Below are positions 25,000 through 32,320 of a DNA stretch of 64,000 nucleotides, one piece after another. The stretch is taken from contig DMXM01000029.1 of NCBI GenBank assembly GCA_003482905.1, positions 1 to 64,000 on the forward strand, read 5' to 3'. Position 1 is the first letter of the stretch. Every line of letters starts with the position of its first letter. The notes under the pieces are model-generated. The model searched no databases. It was not told the origin of the DNA and saw only the letters and a list, made by a program, of their open reading frames with translations. Source of the stretch: Elusimicrobiota bacterium. Lineage in GTDB: Bacteria > Elusimicrobiota > Elusimicrobia > Elusimicrobiales > UBA9959. A program made the position numbers and the translations under genes.

Positions 25000-25054
25000 T
25001 TTGAATTAAATATGAGCCGGACCTGAACTATACATTAACTCCCCCCGTTATAAT
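25000..25054 (+). promoter_or_regulatory. Pho-box-like promoter P4
   Basis: TTTGAAT (25000), TATGAGC (25011), CCTGAAC (25022) and CATTAAC (25033), phased at 11 bp, 9 nt, then TATAAT (25049-25054). The two proximal heptamers are the same as the two proximal ones of P3. The leader ACAGGCAAGGGGGAATT matches that of P3 at most positions. Confidence 0.85.
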
Positions 25055-25077
25055 ATTAATACAGGCAAGGGGGAATT

Positions 25078-26016
25078 ATGAACAGGAAGCTTCTGGTAGC
25101 CGACGACGACAAAGCCTTTCACCGGATAATAAGCCGGGTTTTCGCCGGCACGGACTGGGAGGTGAGCACCGCCGAGGACGGCGTGGCGGCCATGGAAAGC
25201 ATAGCGGCCCAGCCCCCGGACGTGATACTGCTGGACCTGAATATGCCCCGCCTGGGCGGCCGCGAACTGCTGGCCCGCCTGCGCAAGGACGCGCGCCTGT
25301 CCACTATTCCCATCATAATAATCAGCGGCGACGACAGCCCGCAGGAACAGGCGGCCGAATTCGGACTGGGCGCCGACGATTTTATTTCCAAACCCTTCAA
25401 CTCCCTGGAACTGGCCTCGCGCGTGGAGAGCGCCAGCCGCAGGACCCGCCGCATGCTGGCCGCCAACCCGCTTACTTTCCTGCCAGGCGGCCCCGCTATA
25501 GAGGAAGAGGCGGCCAGGCGCATTAAGACCGGCGGCCCGCTGGCTTTTTTCTACATAGACATAGATAATTTCAAGGCCTTCAACGATAATTACGGCTACC
25601 TCAACGGGGACAACGCCATAAAGCAGGCGGCGGCCCTGCTGACCGATATACAGAGCTCTTTCCCGGCCGAGGACGTTTTTGTAGGCCACATCGGCGGGGA
25701 CGACTTTGTGATGATGGCGGCTCCCGAGAGATGCGAGGAGATAGCCCGCACCATAGCGGCCAGGTTCGACGCGCTGGCGCCCAAGCTCTATAACCGCGAG
25801 GACAGGGAGCGCGGGTTCATCGTCTCAAAGGACCGCATGAACAATATCCACCAGTTCCCCCTGATGACGCTGACCATAGCGGTGGCCACCAATGAAAAAC
25901 GTCAGCTGGACCATTACGCCAAAATAGTGGACATCGCCTCGGAGATCAAGAAATACCTGAAAGGCCTGAAAGACCGTTCCGGCAGCGCCTACCTGAAAGA
26001 CCGCAGGCTGGACTAA
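25078..26016 (+). CDS. Response regulator with GGDEF-like output (GGDDF)
   Basis: 312 residues: a receiver (1-120) with VADDDKA, phospho-acceptor in ILLDLNMPRLGG and Lys in FISKPFNS, then a GGDEF-type domain (about 140-305) with FFYIDIDNFKAFND as the metal/nucleotide loop and GHIGGDDFVMM at the active-site position. The fourth residue of the signature is Asp rather than Glu, so diguanylate cyclase activity is uncertain. No RxxD inhibitory site is obvious. Expression is predicted from P4 with an AAGGGGG ribosome-binding site. Confidence 0.88.
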   Translation: MNRKLLVADDDKAFHRIISRVFAGTDWEVSTAEDGVAAMESIAAQPPDVILLDLNMPRLGGRELLARLRKDARLSTIPIIIISGDDSPQEQAAEFGLGADDFISKPFNSLELASRVESASRRTRRMLAANPLTFLPGGPAIEEEAARRIKTGGPLAFFYIDIDNFKAFNDNYGYLNGDNAIKQAAALLTDIQSSFPAEDVFVGHIGGDDFVMMAAPERCEEIARTIAARFDALAPKLYNREDRERGFIVSKDRMNNIHQFPLMTLTIAVATNEKRQLDHYAKIVDIASEIKKYLKGLKDRSGSAYLKDRRLD

Positions 26017-26092
26017 AGGGAAGGTAGGCGGCGGATACGGAAGAAAGGGAACAACCCGGGGTTTTTTATAATATAATTAACCAACGGACACC

Positions 26093-26887
26093 ATGGCCAA
26101 AATACTTATTATAGACGATGACGGCATAGTGCGCGACGCGCTCACCGTTTTTCTTTCACGCGACAGGCACCAGGTCTTTACCGCCTCCGACGGCGGCAAC
26201 GGGGTGCTCTCATTCAGAAATAACCAGCCCGACCTGGTGATACTGGACCGCGAACTGCCGGTAATGACGGGCTCCGTGGTCTTACAGAAGATCCGTGAGA
26301 TTTCAATTAAAATCCCCGTGATAATCCTCACCGGCTATGACGCGCCCGAGGACGCGGAAGCCTACCTGAGGGACGGCGCCTCATCTTTTCTCTCCAAAGG
26401 GGACGGCCTGTCCAACGTGCTGGCGGAAGTGGACAGGGTCTTAGGCGTCGGGAAAACCGCCACGCAGACCATCGAGCGCAGGCATGCCGCACCGCCGGAG
26501 CCCGGCCCCAGCAAGGGCGTGCTGCTGGTGGCCGACGACGACCACACCATCCTCAACGTACTCAACCGTTTTCTGACCTCCGCGGGCTACGACGTGCTGC
26601 TGGCCGCCGACGGGGATATAGCGCTGGAACTGGCGCGCTCGCGGAAACCCGACATAGCCCTGCTGGACATTTTCATGCCTAAAAAAGACGGGCTGGAGGT
26701 GCTGAGGGAGCTTGCCGAAGAGCTGCCGGGCACCGGCTTTATAATGATAACAGGCAACGAGGACGAGGAAGTGGCGAAAGCCTGCCTGAACTCGGGCGCT
26801 TTCGACTATATACAAAAACCCGTCAACCTGGAATCTCTGGGAAACATCATTAAGGCCCGCCTGCTGATACAGAAAACCCAGGGTTAA
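26093..26887 (+). CDS. Double-receiver (REC-REC) response regulator
   Basis: 264 residues with two receivers and no output domain. REC1 (about 3-118): IIDDDGI, phospho-acceptor in VILDRELPVM, Thr in ILTGYD, Lys in FLSKGDG. A Pro-rich linker (about 125-143) follows. REC2 (about 145-262): VADDDHT, ALLDIFMPKKDG, MITGNED, IQKPVN. It probably works as a phosphate relay or sink between the kinases of this island. A TATAAT lies about 20 bp before the start but no phased heptamers are present. Confidence 0.9.
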   Translation: MAKILIIDDDGIVRDALTVFLSRDRHQVFTASDGGNGVLSFRNNQPDLVILDRELPVMTGSVVLQKIREISIKIPVIILTGYDAPEDAEAYLRDGASSFLSKGDGLSNVLAEVDRVLGVGKTATQTIERRHAAPPEPGPSKGVLLVADDDHTILNVLNRFLTSAGYDVLLAADGDIALELARSRKPDIALLDIFMPKKDGLEVLRELAEELPGTGFIMITGNEDEEVAKACLNSGAFDYIQKPVNLESLGNIIKARLLIQKTQG

Positions 26888-26897
26888 AATACTACGT

Positions 26898-27779
26898 TTA
26901 TTTTTTTAAGGTCCCGGCCAGGGCGGCCAGGGCGGCGGTTTCGCGTTTGGAGAATTTCAGGCCGGCCAGGAATTCCCCGCCCGCAGGGCCCATCAAGGCG
27001 GCGATACCGGCCAGTCTTTCCCGGGCCGTGTCCAGGGAGATCAGCGACGGGCCGAAAATAAAAGCCGGGTGAACGAACGGCAGCGCGCCCAGCCCCTTGA
27101 GGATATCTAGGGCCGGCAGCGGGTCGGCTTCGGAAAGTATCTTAACAAGTTCGTTGCGCACCCTTTCGCGGCTGAGCAGACCCGGCAGGCCGGCCTTTAC
27201 GGCAGCCTGCGCCAGCCTCAGGGTGGAGGGCTCCAGCTCCCAGCCGAAACGGGCGGCAAAACGCGCGGCGCGGAAAATACGGGTGGGATCGTCCTCAAAA
27301 CTTTTTTCGTGCAGGACCCGCACGAGCCCCGCCTTTATGTCGGCCAGGCCGTTATGAGGGTCCAGAAGCAGGAATTTGTCAGGGCCGTTGAGGCGCACGC
27401 ACATGGCGTTACAGGCGAAATCCCGGCGCCCGAGGTCCTCGGCGGCCGAGACGGCCCGGCTCACCGTTGGCAGGGCCGCCGGTTTGGCGTAGGTTTCGCT
27501 GCGGAACCCGGCGAAATCCAGGCGGCGGCCTTCGGCGGAAAAAAAACGCACCGTAAGAAAAGGTCCGAATTTCTCGTGCCGGCCGCCGTATTCTTTTTCG
27601 AGCCCAGCCACCACCGCGCCCGCGTCCCCGCTTAAAAGGAAGTCTATATCGGCGCTCTCCCGGCCCAGCGCCCAGTCCCGGGCGCAGCCGCCCACGGCGT
27701 AGAGTTCCAGCCCGGCGGCGTCGGCCAGCGCGGCCGCCGTTTCCAGCAGCGGCAGGTCGTTGAGGGGCGGCAGCTTCAT
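26898..27779 (-). CDS. CCA-adding / poly(A) polymerase-type tRNA nucleotidyltransferase
   Basis: Class II nucleotidyltransferase head: VGGCARDWALG (GG-x3-RD), the metal pair DIDF, LDFAGFRSETY, the RRDFACNAM motif, ADIKAGLVRVLHEKSFEDDPTRIFRAARF (in parts, the conserved neck) and ERVRNELVKIL. Only 293 residues, so the C-terminal body/HD domain of many homologues (about 400-450 aa) is missing; it may be a short A-adding or CC-adding form. It is coupled to the CpXC gene by a 4-nt overlap. Confidence 0.85.
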   Translation of the reverse strand: MKLPPLNDLPLLETAAALADAAGLELYAVGGCARDWALGRESADIDFLLSGDAGAVVAGLEKEYGGRHEKFGPFLTVRFFSAEGRRLDFAGFRSETYAKPAALPTVSRAVSAAEDLGRRDFACNAMCVRLNGPDKFLLLDPHNGLADIKAGLVRVLHEKSFEDDPTRIFRAARFAARFGWELEPSTLRLAQAAVKAGLPGLLSRERVRNELVKILSEADPLPALDILKGLGALPFVHPAFIFGPSLISLDTARERLAGIAALMGPAGGEFLAGLKFSKRETAALAALAGTLKK

Positions 27780-28423
27780 TTGGTTTTCAGGAAGGGAACC
27801 GTGTCACTGCCGGGTTTTTTAAGAAAATCCACAAGCTTCTTAAGCCGTGGCAGCGCGTCGTTCTTCGCGTACAGGCTTTCGGCGGCGCTCAGGGCGGCGG
27901 CGCGGCCGGCCATGCCCGCCCGCACAGGGATGGAGAAGGGCAGGTCCAGCTCCCGCGCGGCGGCCGGCTTCACCGGCAGCAGCGCCAGGCCGTCCTCGCG
28001 GGCCATAAACTCCATAACTTCGGTCTCTTCCTCGCGGTCGCGGTCGCTCTCGAGCAGCGCGGAGATCTGCCCCAGGCCGAACAGGTAAAGCGGCTCGCCG
28101 GTAAGACCCTGGCCGGCGGTCAGCGCGGCCTTCACCGGCTCATAGTCGGCCCGCATGCGGGCTATCCACTTATCTTTCTCGGCCTGGTAGGACTCGGGCA
28201 TTACAAAGGCCAGGATATCCCTGGTGGGATCTATATAGAGGAAGGGCTCTTCGTGCTGCACCATCTCCTCGCACTTGGGGCAGACCAGCAGGTCGAATTC
28301 GCCGCTGAGGATAAGCTCTTTTACGTCGTGGTCTCGGTCGCCGCGGACCACGGTCCAGAAGTCGGCGTCAAAACTCTCGCCGCAATGGGGGCACTCTACG
28401 CGGAATAAGCCCTTGGTGGCCAT
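27776..28423 (-). CDS. CpXC-domain zinc protein
   Basis: 215 residues from the ATG at 28421-28423, which overlaps the stop of the upstream gene as TAATG; the longer open frame has no support. The N-terminal CpXC domain has ECPHC and VCPKC, two pairs of Cys for a zinc ribbon, separated by a 42-residue insert. The rest is predicted helical and has no recognised motif. Function is unknown. It lies between a PLP enzyme and a tRNA nucleotidyltransferase with translational coupling on both sides. Confidence 0.75.
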   Translation of the reverse strand: MATKGLFRVECPHCGESFDADFWTVVRGDRDHDVKELILSGEFDLLVCPKCEEMVQHEEPFLYIDPTRDILAFVMPESYQAEKDKWIARMRADYEPVKAALTAGQGLTGEPLYLFGLGQISALLESDRDREEETEVMEFMAREDGLALLPVKPAAARELDLPFSIPVRAGMAGRAAALSAAESLYAKNDALPRLKKLVDFLKKPGSDTVPFLKTK

Positions 28424-29871
28424 TAGAGACCGACTTCCCTGTTGAAGTTTTCGATAAGCTCGTCGTACTCTCCCACCATGGCGAAGGTCTCGTCCCAGAA
28501 AGCGGGGTCCCACAGCCGGCGCAATTCTTCGGAAGTGCGCCCCTGCTGCTCCACCCAGGTGAAGTACTTCAGATTGTGTACGGCCTTGCGGTTCGTATAG
28601 CTGAGCTCTTTCATATAGTCGGTGGTACAGCCCAGCAGGCGGCGTTCGAAGTCCACCAAGGCGTTCTCCCGCGTGTACTTGCCCAGCTGCGCGTCCAGTT
28701 CCTTCAGGCGCGACCCGTAGAGTTCCATGGAGTCGGTGAACACGGTGACGATGACGTCGTCTTTTCCCATCTCATAATATTTGGCGGTCTTTATGGCGCT
28801 GAGCAGATTGGAAATGCCGGAGAAGCCCAGGAGGCTGAGCTTTTCTATGACCTCTTTCTTCACGCCGTACTGCGCCAGCACCTTCCTGCCCTCGGGCTCG
28901 TTGAAGAGCCGGGCGATGCGCACGCAGGCCTCGTCGTCTATGGCGGTCACCACGTCGGTGTTGCGGACGTTGTGCACCCAGGGGATGTGCTTGTCGCCGA
29001 TGCCTTCTATGCGGTGCTCGCCGAAGCCGTTATTAAGGATGGTGGGGCACTGCAGGGCCTCGGAGGCGGTGATCTTCATGCCGGGGAATTTCTTCTTGAG
29101 GTAGTCGCCCGCGCCGATGGTGCCGGCCGAGCCCGTGGCGGAAGTGAAGGCGGCCAGGCGGCTATGCGGGCCCTTAATGGCGCCGAAGGCTTCCTCGAGG
29201 GCGGAACCCGTGACATGGTAATGCCAGGTGGGATTGCCGAACTCCTCGAACTGGTTGAATATGACGCAGTCCTTGCGGGTCTTCTTTATCTCCCAGCACT
29301 TGTCGTAGATCTCTTTCACGTTGGATTCGGTGCCGGGGGTGGCTATGACTTCGGCGCCGATGGACTTAAGCCAGGTGAAGCGCTCCTTGGACATGCCCTC
29401 GGGCAGGATGGCCACGGCGGTAGTGCCGAGCAGCGCGGAATCGAAAGCGCCGCCGCGGCAGTAGTTGCCGGTGGAGGGCCAGACGGCCTTCTGGTCTACG
29501 GCGTCGAATTCGCCGGTGACCAGGCGCGGCGCCAGGCAGCCGAAGGCGGCCCCTACCTTATGGGCGCCCGTGGGGAAGTATTTTCCGACTATACCGATGA
29601 CGCGGGCGTCTATGCCGGTTATTTCGCGCGGGATCTCCAGATAGTTGACGTCGCCGAAGAGGCCGGTCTTTACGTCGTTCTTCCAGTTGATGCGGAACAG
29701 GTTGACGGGGTCTATGTCCCAGAGGCCGACGTTCTTGAGCGCCTTTTTTATCCTGTCCGGGGTGCGGGCGGGGTTCTTCATCTGCGCGAAAGTGGGGATG
29801 ACTATCTTGCGCTTGCGGCACAGCGCCGCGTTCTTCTTCATGATTGCCGAATTGATCTTGAGCTTGGCCAT
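28423..29871 (-). CDS. PLP-dependent fold type II enzyme (TrpB/threonine-synthase-like)
   Basis: 482 residues. The start at 29869-29871 has GGAGGA six nt upstream. Fold type II landmarks: PLP lysine in PTGAHKVGAAFG (compare TrpB TGAHKINN), a substrate loop STGNYCRGGAFDS in place of SSGNHA, and the Gly-rich phosphate loop ATGSAGTIGAG. A long C-terminal extension contains two Cys (LGCTTDYM, earlier ECV). No tryptophan or threonine genes are nearby, so the substrate cannot be named; beta-replacement or lyase chemistry on an amino acid is expected. Confidence 0.8.
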   Translation of the reverse strand: MAKLKINSAIMKKNAALCRKRKIVIPTFAQMKNPARTPDRIKKALKNVGLWDIDPVNLFRINWKNDVKTGLFGDVNYLEIPREITGIDARVIGIVGKYFPTGAHKVGAAFGCLAPRLVTGEFDAVDQKAVWPSTGNYCRGGAFDSALLGTTAVAILPEGMSKERFTWLKSIGAEVIATPGTESNVKEIYDKCWEIKKTRKDCVIFNQFEEFGNPTWHYHVTGSALEEAFGAIKGPHSRLAAFTSATGSAGTIGAGDYLKKKFPGMKITASEALQCPTILNNGFGEHRIEGIGDKHIPWVHNVRNTDVVTAIDDEACVRIARLFNEPEGRKVLAQYGVKKEVIEKLSLLGFSGISNLLSAIKTAKYYEMGKDDVIVTVFTDSMELYGSRLKELDAQLGKYTRENALVDFERRLLGCTTDYMKELSYTNRKAVHNLKYFTWVEQQGRTSEELRRLWDPAFWDETFAMVGEYDELIENFNREVGL

Positions 29872-29933
29872 TGAAGTTCCTCCGTACGATATTAGCAAAA
29901 ATCTTATTTAATTATACAAAATGAGCAATTCAG

Positions 29934-29987
29934 CCAAAAGGAGCCAGCCTCCTTTTTGATTTCAAAAAGGAGGCTGGCTCCTTTTGG
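29934..29987. repeat. Perfect 26-bp inverted repeat, 2-nt loop
   Basis: Arms 29934-29959 and 29962-29987 are exact reverse complements, core AAAAGGAGCCAGCCTCCTTTTT. It lies upstream of the PLP-enzyme gene and downstream of the secreted-protein gene, both on the minus strand, so it could serve as that gene's terminator or be a mobile palindrome. It shares AAAAGGAGCC with 7630-7652. Confidence 0.9.
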
Positions 29988-30011
29988 GGGCCGGGGGTAG
30001 CGGCGGGGGGG

Positions 30012-30914
30012 TCAGTTAACTTCTACCGAGGGGGTTTCGCCTTTCTTTACGAAGTTGTCCTTAGAAATGGAACCCAGGCGCTTGAAACCCCACTTAAGGT
30101 AGTACTTCTTCACGCCGCGGTCATGGCCGCCGCTGACGCCATCCGGAAGCTCGGGCATCTCCAGGTCCTCCTCGGAGAAGGACATCTCATAACCCCCCGC
30201 GGCGTCAAAGGTGAATTCCTTCGAGCCCCTATAGCCGTCGAACCAGTTGGCGTGGTTCCTGAACAGATCTACCTTGATGGACACCTTCTCTCCGGCGTAT
30301 TCCTTGGCCCACTTATCGCTGACCTTGAACGTATATTTGCCGCCGGCGTAGGAGAAAGCGCCAAAATCGAGGCCGTTCTCGTCGGACCGCATCGCTATCT
30401 TGTTCTTGGGGGAAAGCTCGAAGAGGGCGTCGTAGCTGCCCACGCGCCTTACAGAATACTTGTAGCCGGCCTCGTGCACAAAGAGGTCCATCCAGGGCCC
30501 TTCCAGGCAGAGCTCGAAGGTCTCGCGCTCCCAGGCGAAGAGCTTGCGGGGCAGGATCTTTATCTGGCCGGCCTGGCTCCAGACCATGCCTGGGCGTTCG
30601 TAGCAGGTCTGTACCGGCACCGTGCCGCCGTTGGGGCCGGGCTGCATGACGGTGTGACACTCGGTCACATATTCCTGGCTGCGCAGCCAGACCCTCTCGC
30701 TCAGCATTTCATTGTCGCCGGGGCCAAAGGAGAAGCGGGCGCAATCGCGGCTGGTATAGGTGCGGGCCAGCCTGGGCGCGGGCGCCGCCAGCTCCGGGTT
30801 GGCGGCCTGGGACACAAAACTGTCTATGCTCACACCCTGGTCGAAGTTAACCTGGGCGTCGGCCGCGGAAAGAAGACCGAACGAGACCGCGGCTGCCAAT
30901 ATGGTTTTTATCAT
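30012..30914 (-). CDS. Secreted protein of unknown function
   Basis: 300 residues with signal peptide MIKTILAAAVSFGLLSAADA-Q. The mature part is rich in beta-forming stretches and contains Cys at CARFS, ECHTV, QTCYE and LCLEG, probably two disulfides. A region of aromatic and charged strands (about 130-240) is followed by an acidic Glu/Pro stretch (EEDLEMPELPDG) and a Lys-rich end. GGAGGT precedes the start at good spacing. I do not recognise the family. It is a single gene. Confidence 0.7.
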   Translation of the reverse strand: MIKTILAAAVSFGLLSAADAQVNFDQGVSIDSFVSQAANPELAAPAPRLARTYTSRDCARFSFGPGDNEMLSERVWLRSQEYVTECHTVMQPGPNGGTVPVQTCYERPGMVWSQAGQIKILPRKLFAWERETFELCLEGPWMDLFVHEAGYKYSVRRVGSYDALFELSPKNKIAMRSDENGLDFGAFSYAGGKYTFKVSDKWAKEYAGEKVSIKVDLFRNHANWFDGYRGSKEFTFDAAGGYEMSFSEEDLEMPELPDGVSGGHDRGVKKYYLKWGFKRLGSISKDNFVKKGETPSVEVN

Positions 30915-30998
30915 TTACGTTTACCTCCGGATCACCTGTCATTACAAACCCGCATATATATTTTAACCTAATTCCGCGGCGCAGGCACATGACCAGCG

Positions 30999-31271
30999 TC
31001 AACCCACCTTAACGTTTTTTCCCACCCAGACAAATCCGGAAGGCAGCACCATGCACTGGCATTTTTCGCTGAGGATGGAATCTTTCTCCGGCAGAATGCT
31101 CACTATGCCGTTGGTCCACGACACGGAACGGATATGCTCCCCCTCCAGCCATTCGTAAACCCGCGGCCCCACGCGCGGCATGATAGTCCACACCACCGCG
31201 TTTTCCCACGGTATCTCCTCGGCATTAGACGAAAACTTGATCTCCGGTATCCTAGCAGCCAACGAATCCAT
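30999..31271 (-). CDS. Small protein of unknown function
   Basis: 90 residues from the ATG at 31269-31271, chosen for AAGGAG six nt upstream and because the longer frame enters the palindromic element. Trp-rich (WENAVVWTIMP, WLEGEH, SWTNG), no signal peptide, one Cys pair region KCQCM. It could be a small single-domain protein with a beta fold. No family recognised. It lies downstream of rnpB and copy B of the palindromic element. Confidence 0.6.
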   Translation of the reverse strand: MDSLAARIPEIKFSSNAEEIPWENAVVWTIMPRVGPRVYEWLEGEHIRSVSWTNGIVSILPEKDSILSEKCQCMVLPSGFVWVGKNVKVG

Positions 31272-31300
31272 GATCAACTCCTTAATTACCAAGCCGTGGA

Positions 31301-31435
31301 GGGGCCGGTGCCGGGACCGGATAAGCAAAACCCTCTCGGAAGGCGAGGCTTACGTAAGCGCCGAGCCTGAGAGCGGGAGGCGCGCGCACGGTGTGCGCGA
31401 CGCCGTTTTTGCGTTCCGGTTCCGGTAACGGCCCC
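31301..31435. repeat. Palindromic intergenic element, copy B
   Basis: The 20-nt ends 31301-31320 and 31416-31435 pair at 17 of 20 positions, then GCAAAAC/GTTTTGC, CTCTC/GAGAG, a perfect GCTTACGTAAGC palindrome and the CGCGCAC/GTGCGCG hairpin. It shares 40 of 41 nt with copy A over 31380-31420 and a looser match elsewhere. It lies directly after rnpB and before the small unknown gene, in the same orientation as copy A relative to transcription. Confidence 0.8.
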
Positions 31436-31445
31436 GAAACCTATT

Positions 31446-31827
31446 AGACCGCGGACTGTACCCCGAATTCTGTCCGGCCCCTTGCGGGGCTTGGAGGACC
31501 ATTTATCTATTGCGGCCCACTCTGCGCCTCCCCCCGGAGGGGGACGGACGGGCTATCCAAGCGCAATTTTGGCCTTGCTTCAGGAGGGGCTTGCCCTGCC
31601 CCGCCGGTCGCCCGGCGGGCGGTGCGCTCTTACCGCACCTTTTCACCCTTACCCTTGCGGGCGGTATGTTCTCTGTGGCGCTGTCCGTCGACGGGGGATG
31701 TCGCCCCCGCCTCCCGGCCTATGCCGCGCACATATAATGCTGCGCGGTTTGAACCGGCACCCTGCCCTGTGAAGTTCGGAAGTTCCTCCCCTCCCTTGCG
31801 GGAAGAGCGGCCCTCCGTCCGCGGTCT
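31446..31827 (-). ncRNA. rnpB: RNase P RNA (bacterial type A)
   Basis: Catalytic RNA that removes tRNA 5' leaders. On the minus strand it begins with P1 (AGACCGCGGA) and shows the universal blocks: GAACTTCACAGGGCAGGGTG near the 5' end, ACAGAGAACATACCGCC in the centre, GGTAAGGGTGAAAAGGTGCG then GTAAGAGCGCACCG, and ACAGAATTCGG near the 3' end, closing with TCCGCGGTCT. About 382 nt. It starts 7 bp after the RNase HI stop, so it is either processed from that transcript or driven from within it (a GATAAT at 31830-31835 is a possible -10). Confidence 0.96.
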
Positions 31828-31833
31828 AAATTA

Positions 31834-32316
31834 TCAGAACAGCCCCGGCTGTTTCGGCGAAGCGTTCTCCTTGGCCAGCTGACGGTCCAGCGCGGGAGCG
31901 GCATGGCGGGCGTTATCCAGTATCTGATTCACCAGCCTGTCGGCTTCCTTGTTTTTGGCGCGCGGAACGTGCGAAAGCGAGATCTTCCTGAAATGCGCGG
32001 CGGCCGCGCGTATTTCCGCCATTATGGCGGCCAAAGTCTCGTCCTTTATGCGGTACTCCCCGCTATACTGCCGCACCAGCAGTTCCGAATCCGAAAATAT
32101 CTCCAGCTCCGCCGCCCCCAGGCGCCCCGCGGCGGCCAGCGCCAGCCTGAGCCCGCTGTATTCGGCGAAATTGTTGGTACAGTGACCGAGGTATTTACCC
32201 TCCTCGTACAGCACCACGCCCGCGGCGTCGAAAAAAACGGCCGCGCAGGCCCCGTGCCCGGGGTTGCCGCGCGATCCCCCGTCTATAAAGATCCTCAGCT
32301 TCTTCTCTTTCTTCAT
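31834..32316 (-). CDS. RNase HI-family ribonuclease
   Basis: Cleaves RNA in RNA-DNA hybrids. From the ATG at 32314-32316 (MKKEKKLRIFIDGGSRGNPG) it has 160 residues. Catalytic acidic residues: Asp of FIDGGSRGNPG, Glu of NFAEYSGL, Asp of IFSDSELLV and Asp of NKEADRLVN. This is the short bacterial/archaeal RNase HI form, often annotated as reverse-transcriptase-like. It starts 4 nt after the zinc-ribbon gene, a pairing also seen in other bacteria, and ends 7 bp before rnpB. Confidence 0.9.
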   Translation of the reverse strand: MKKEKKLRIFIDGGSRGNPGHGACAAVFFDAAGVVLYEEGKYLGHCTNNFAEYSGLRLALAAAGRLGAAELEIFSDSELLVRQYSGEYRIKDETLAAIMAEIRAAAAHFRKISLSHVPRAKNKEADRLVNQILDNARHAAPALDRQLAKENASPKQPGLF

Positions 32317-32320
32317 ACCC

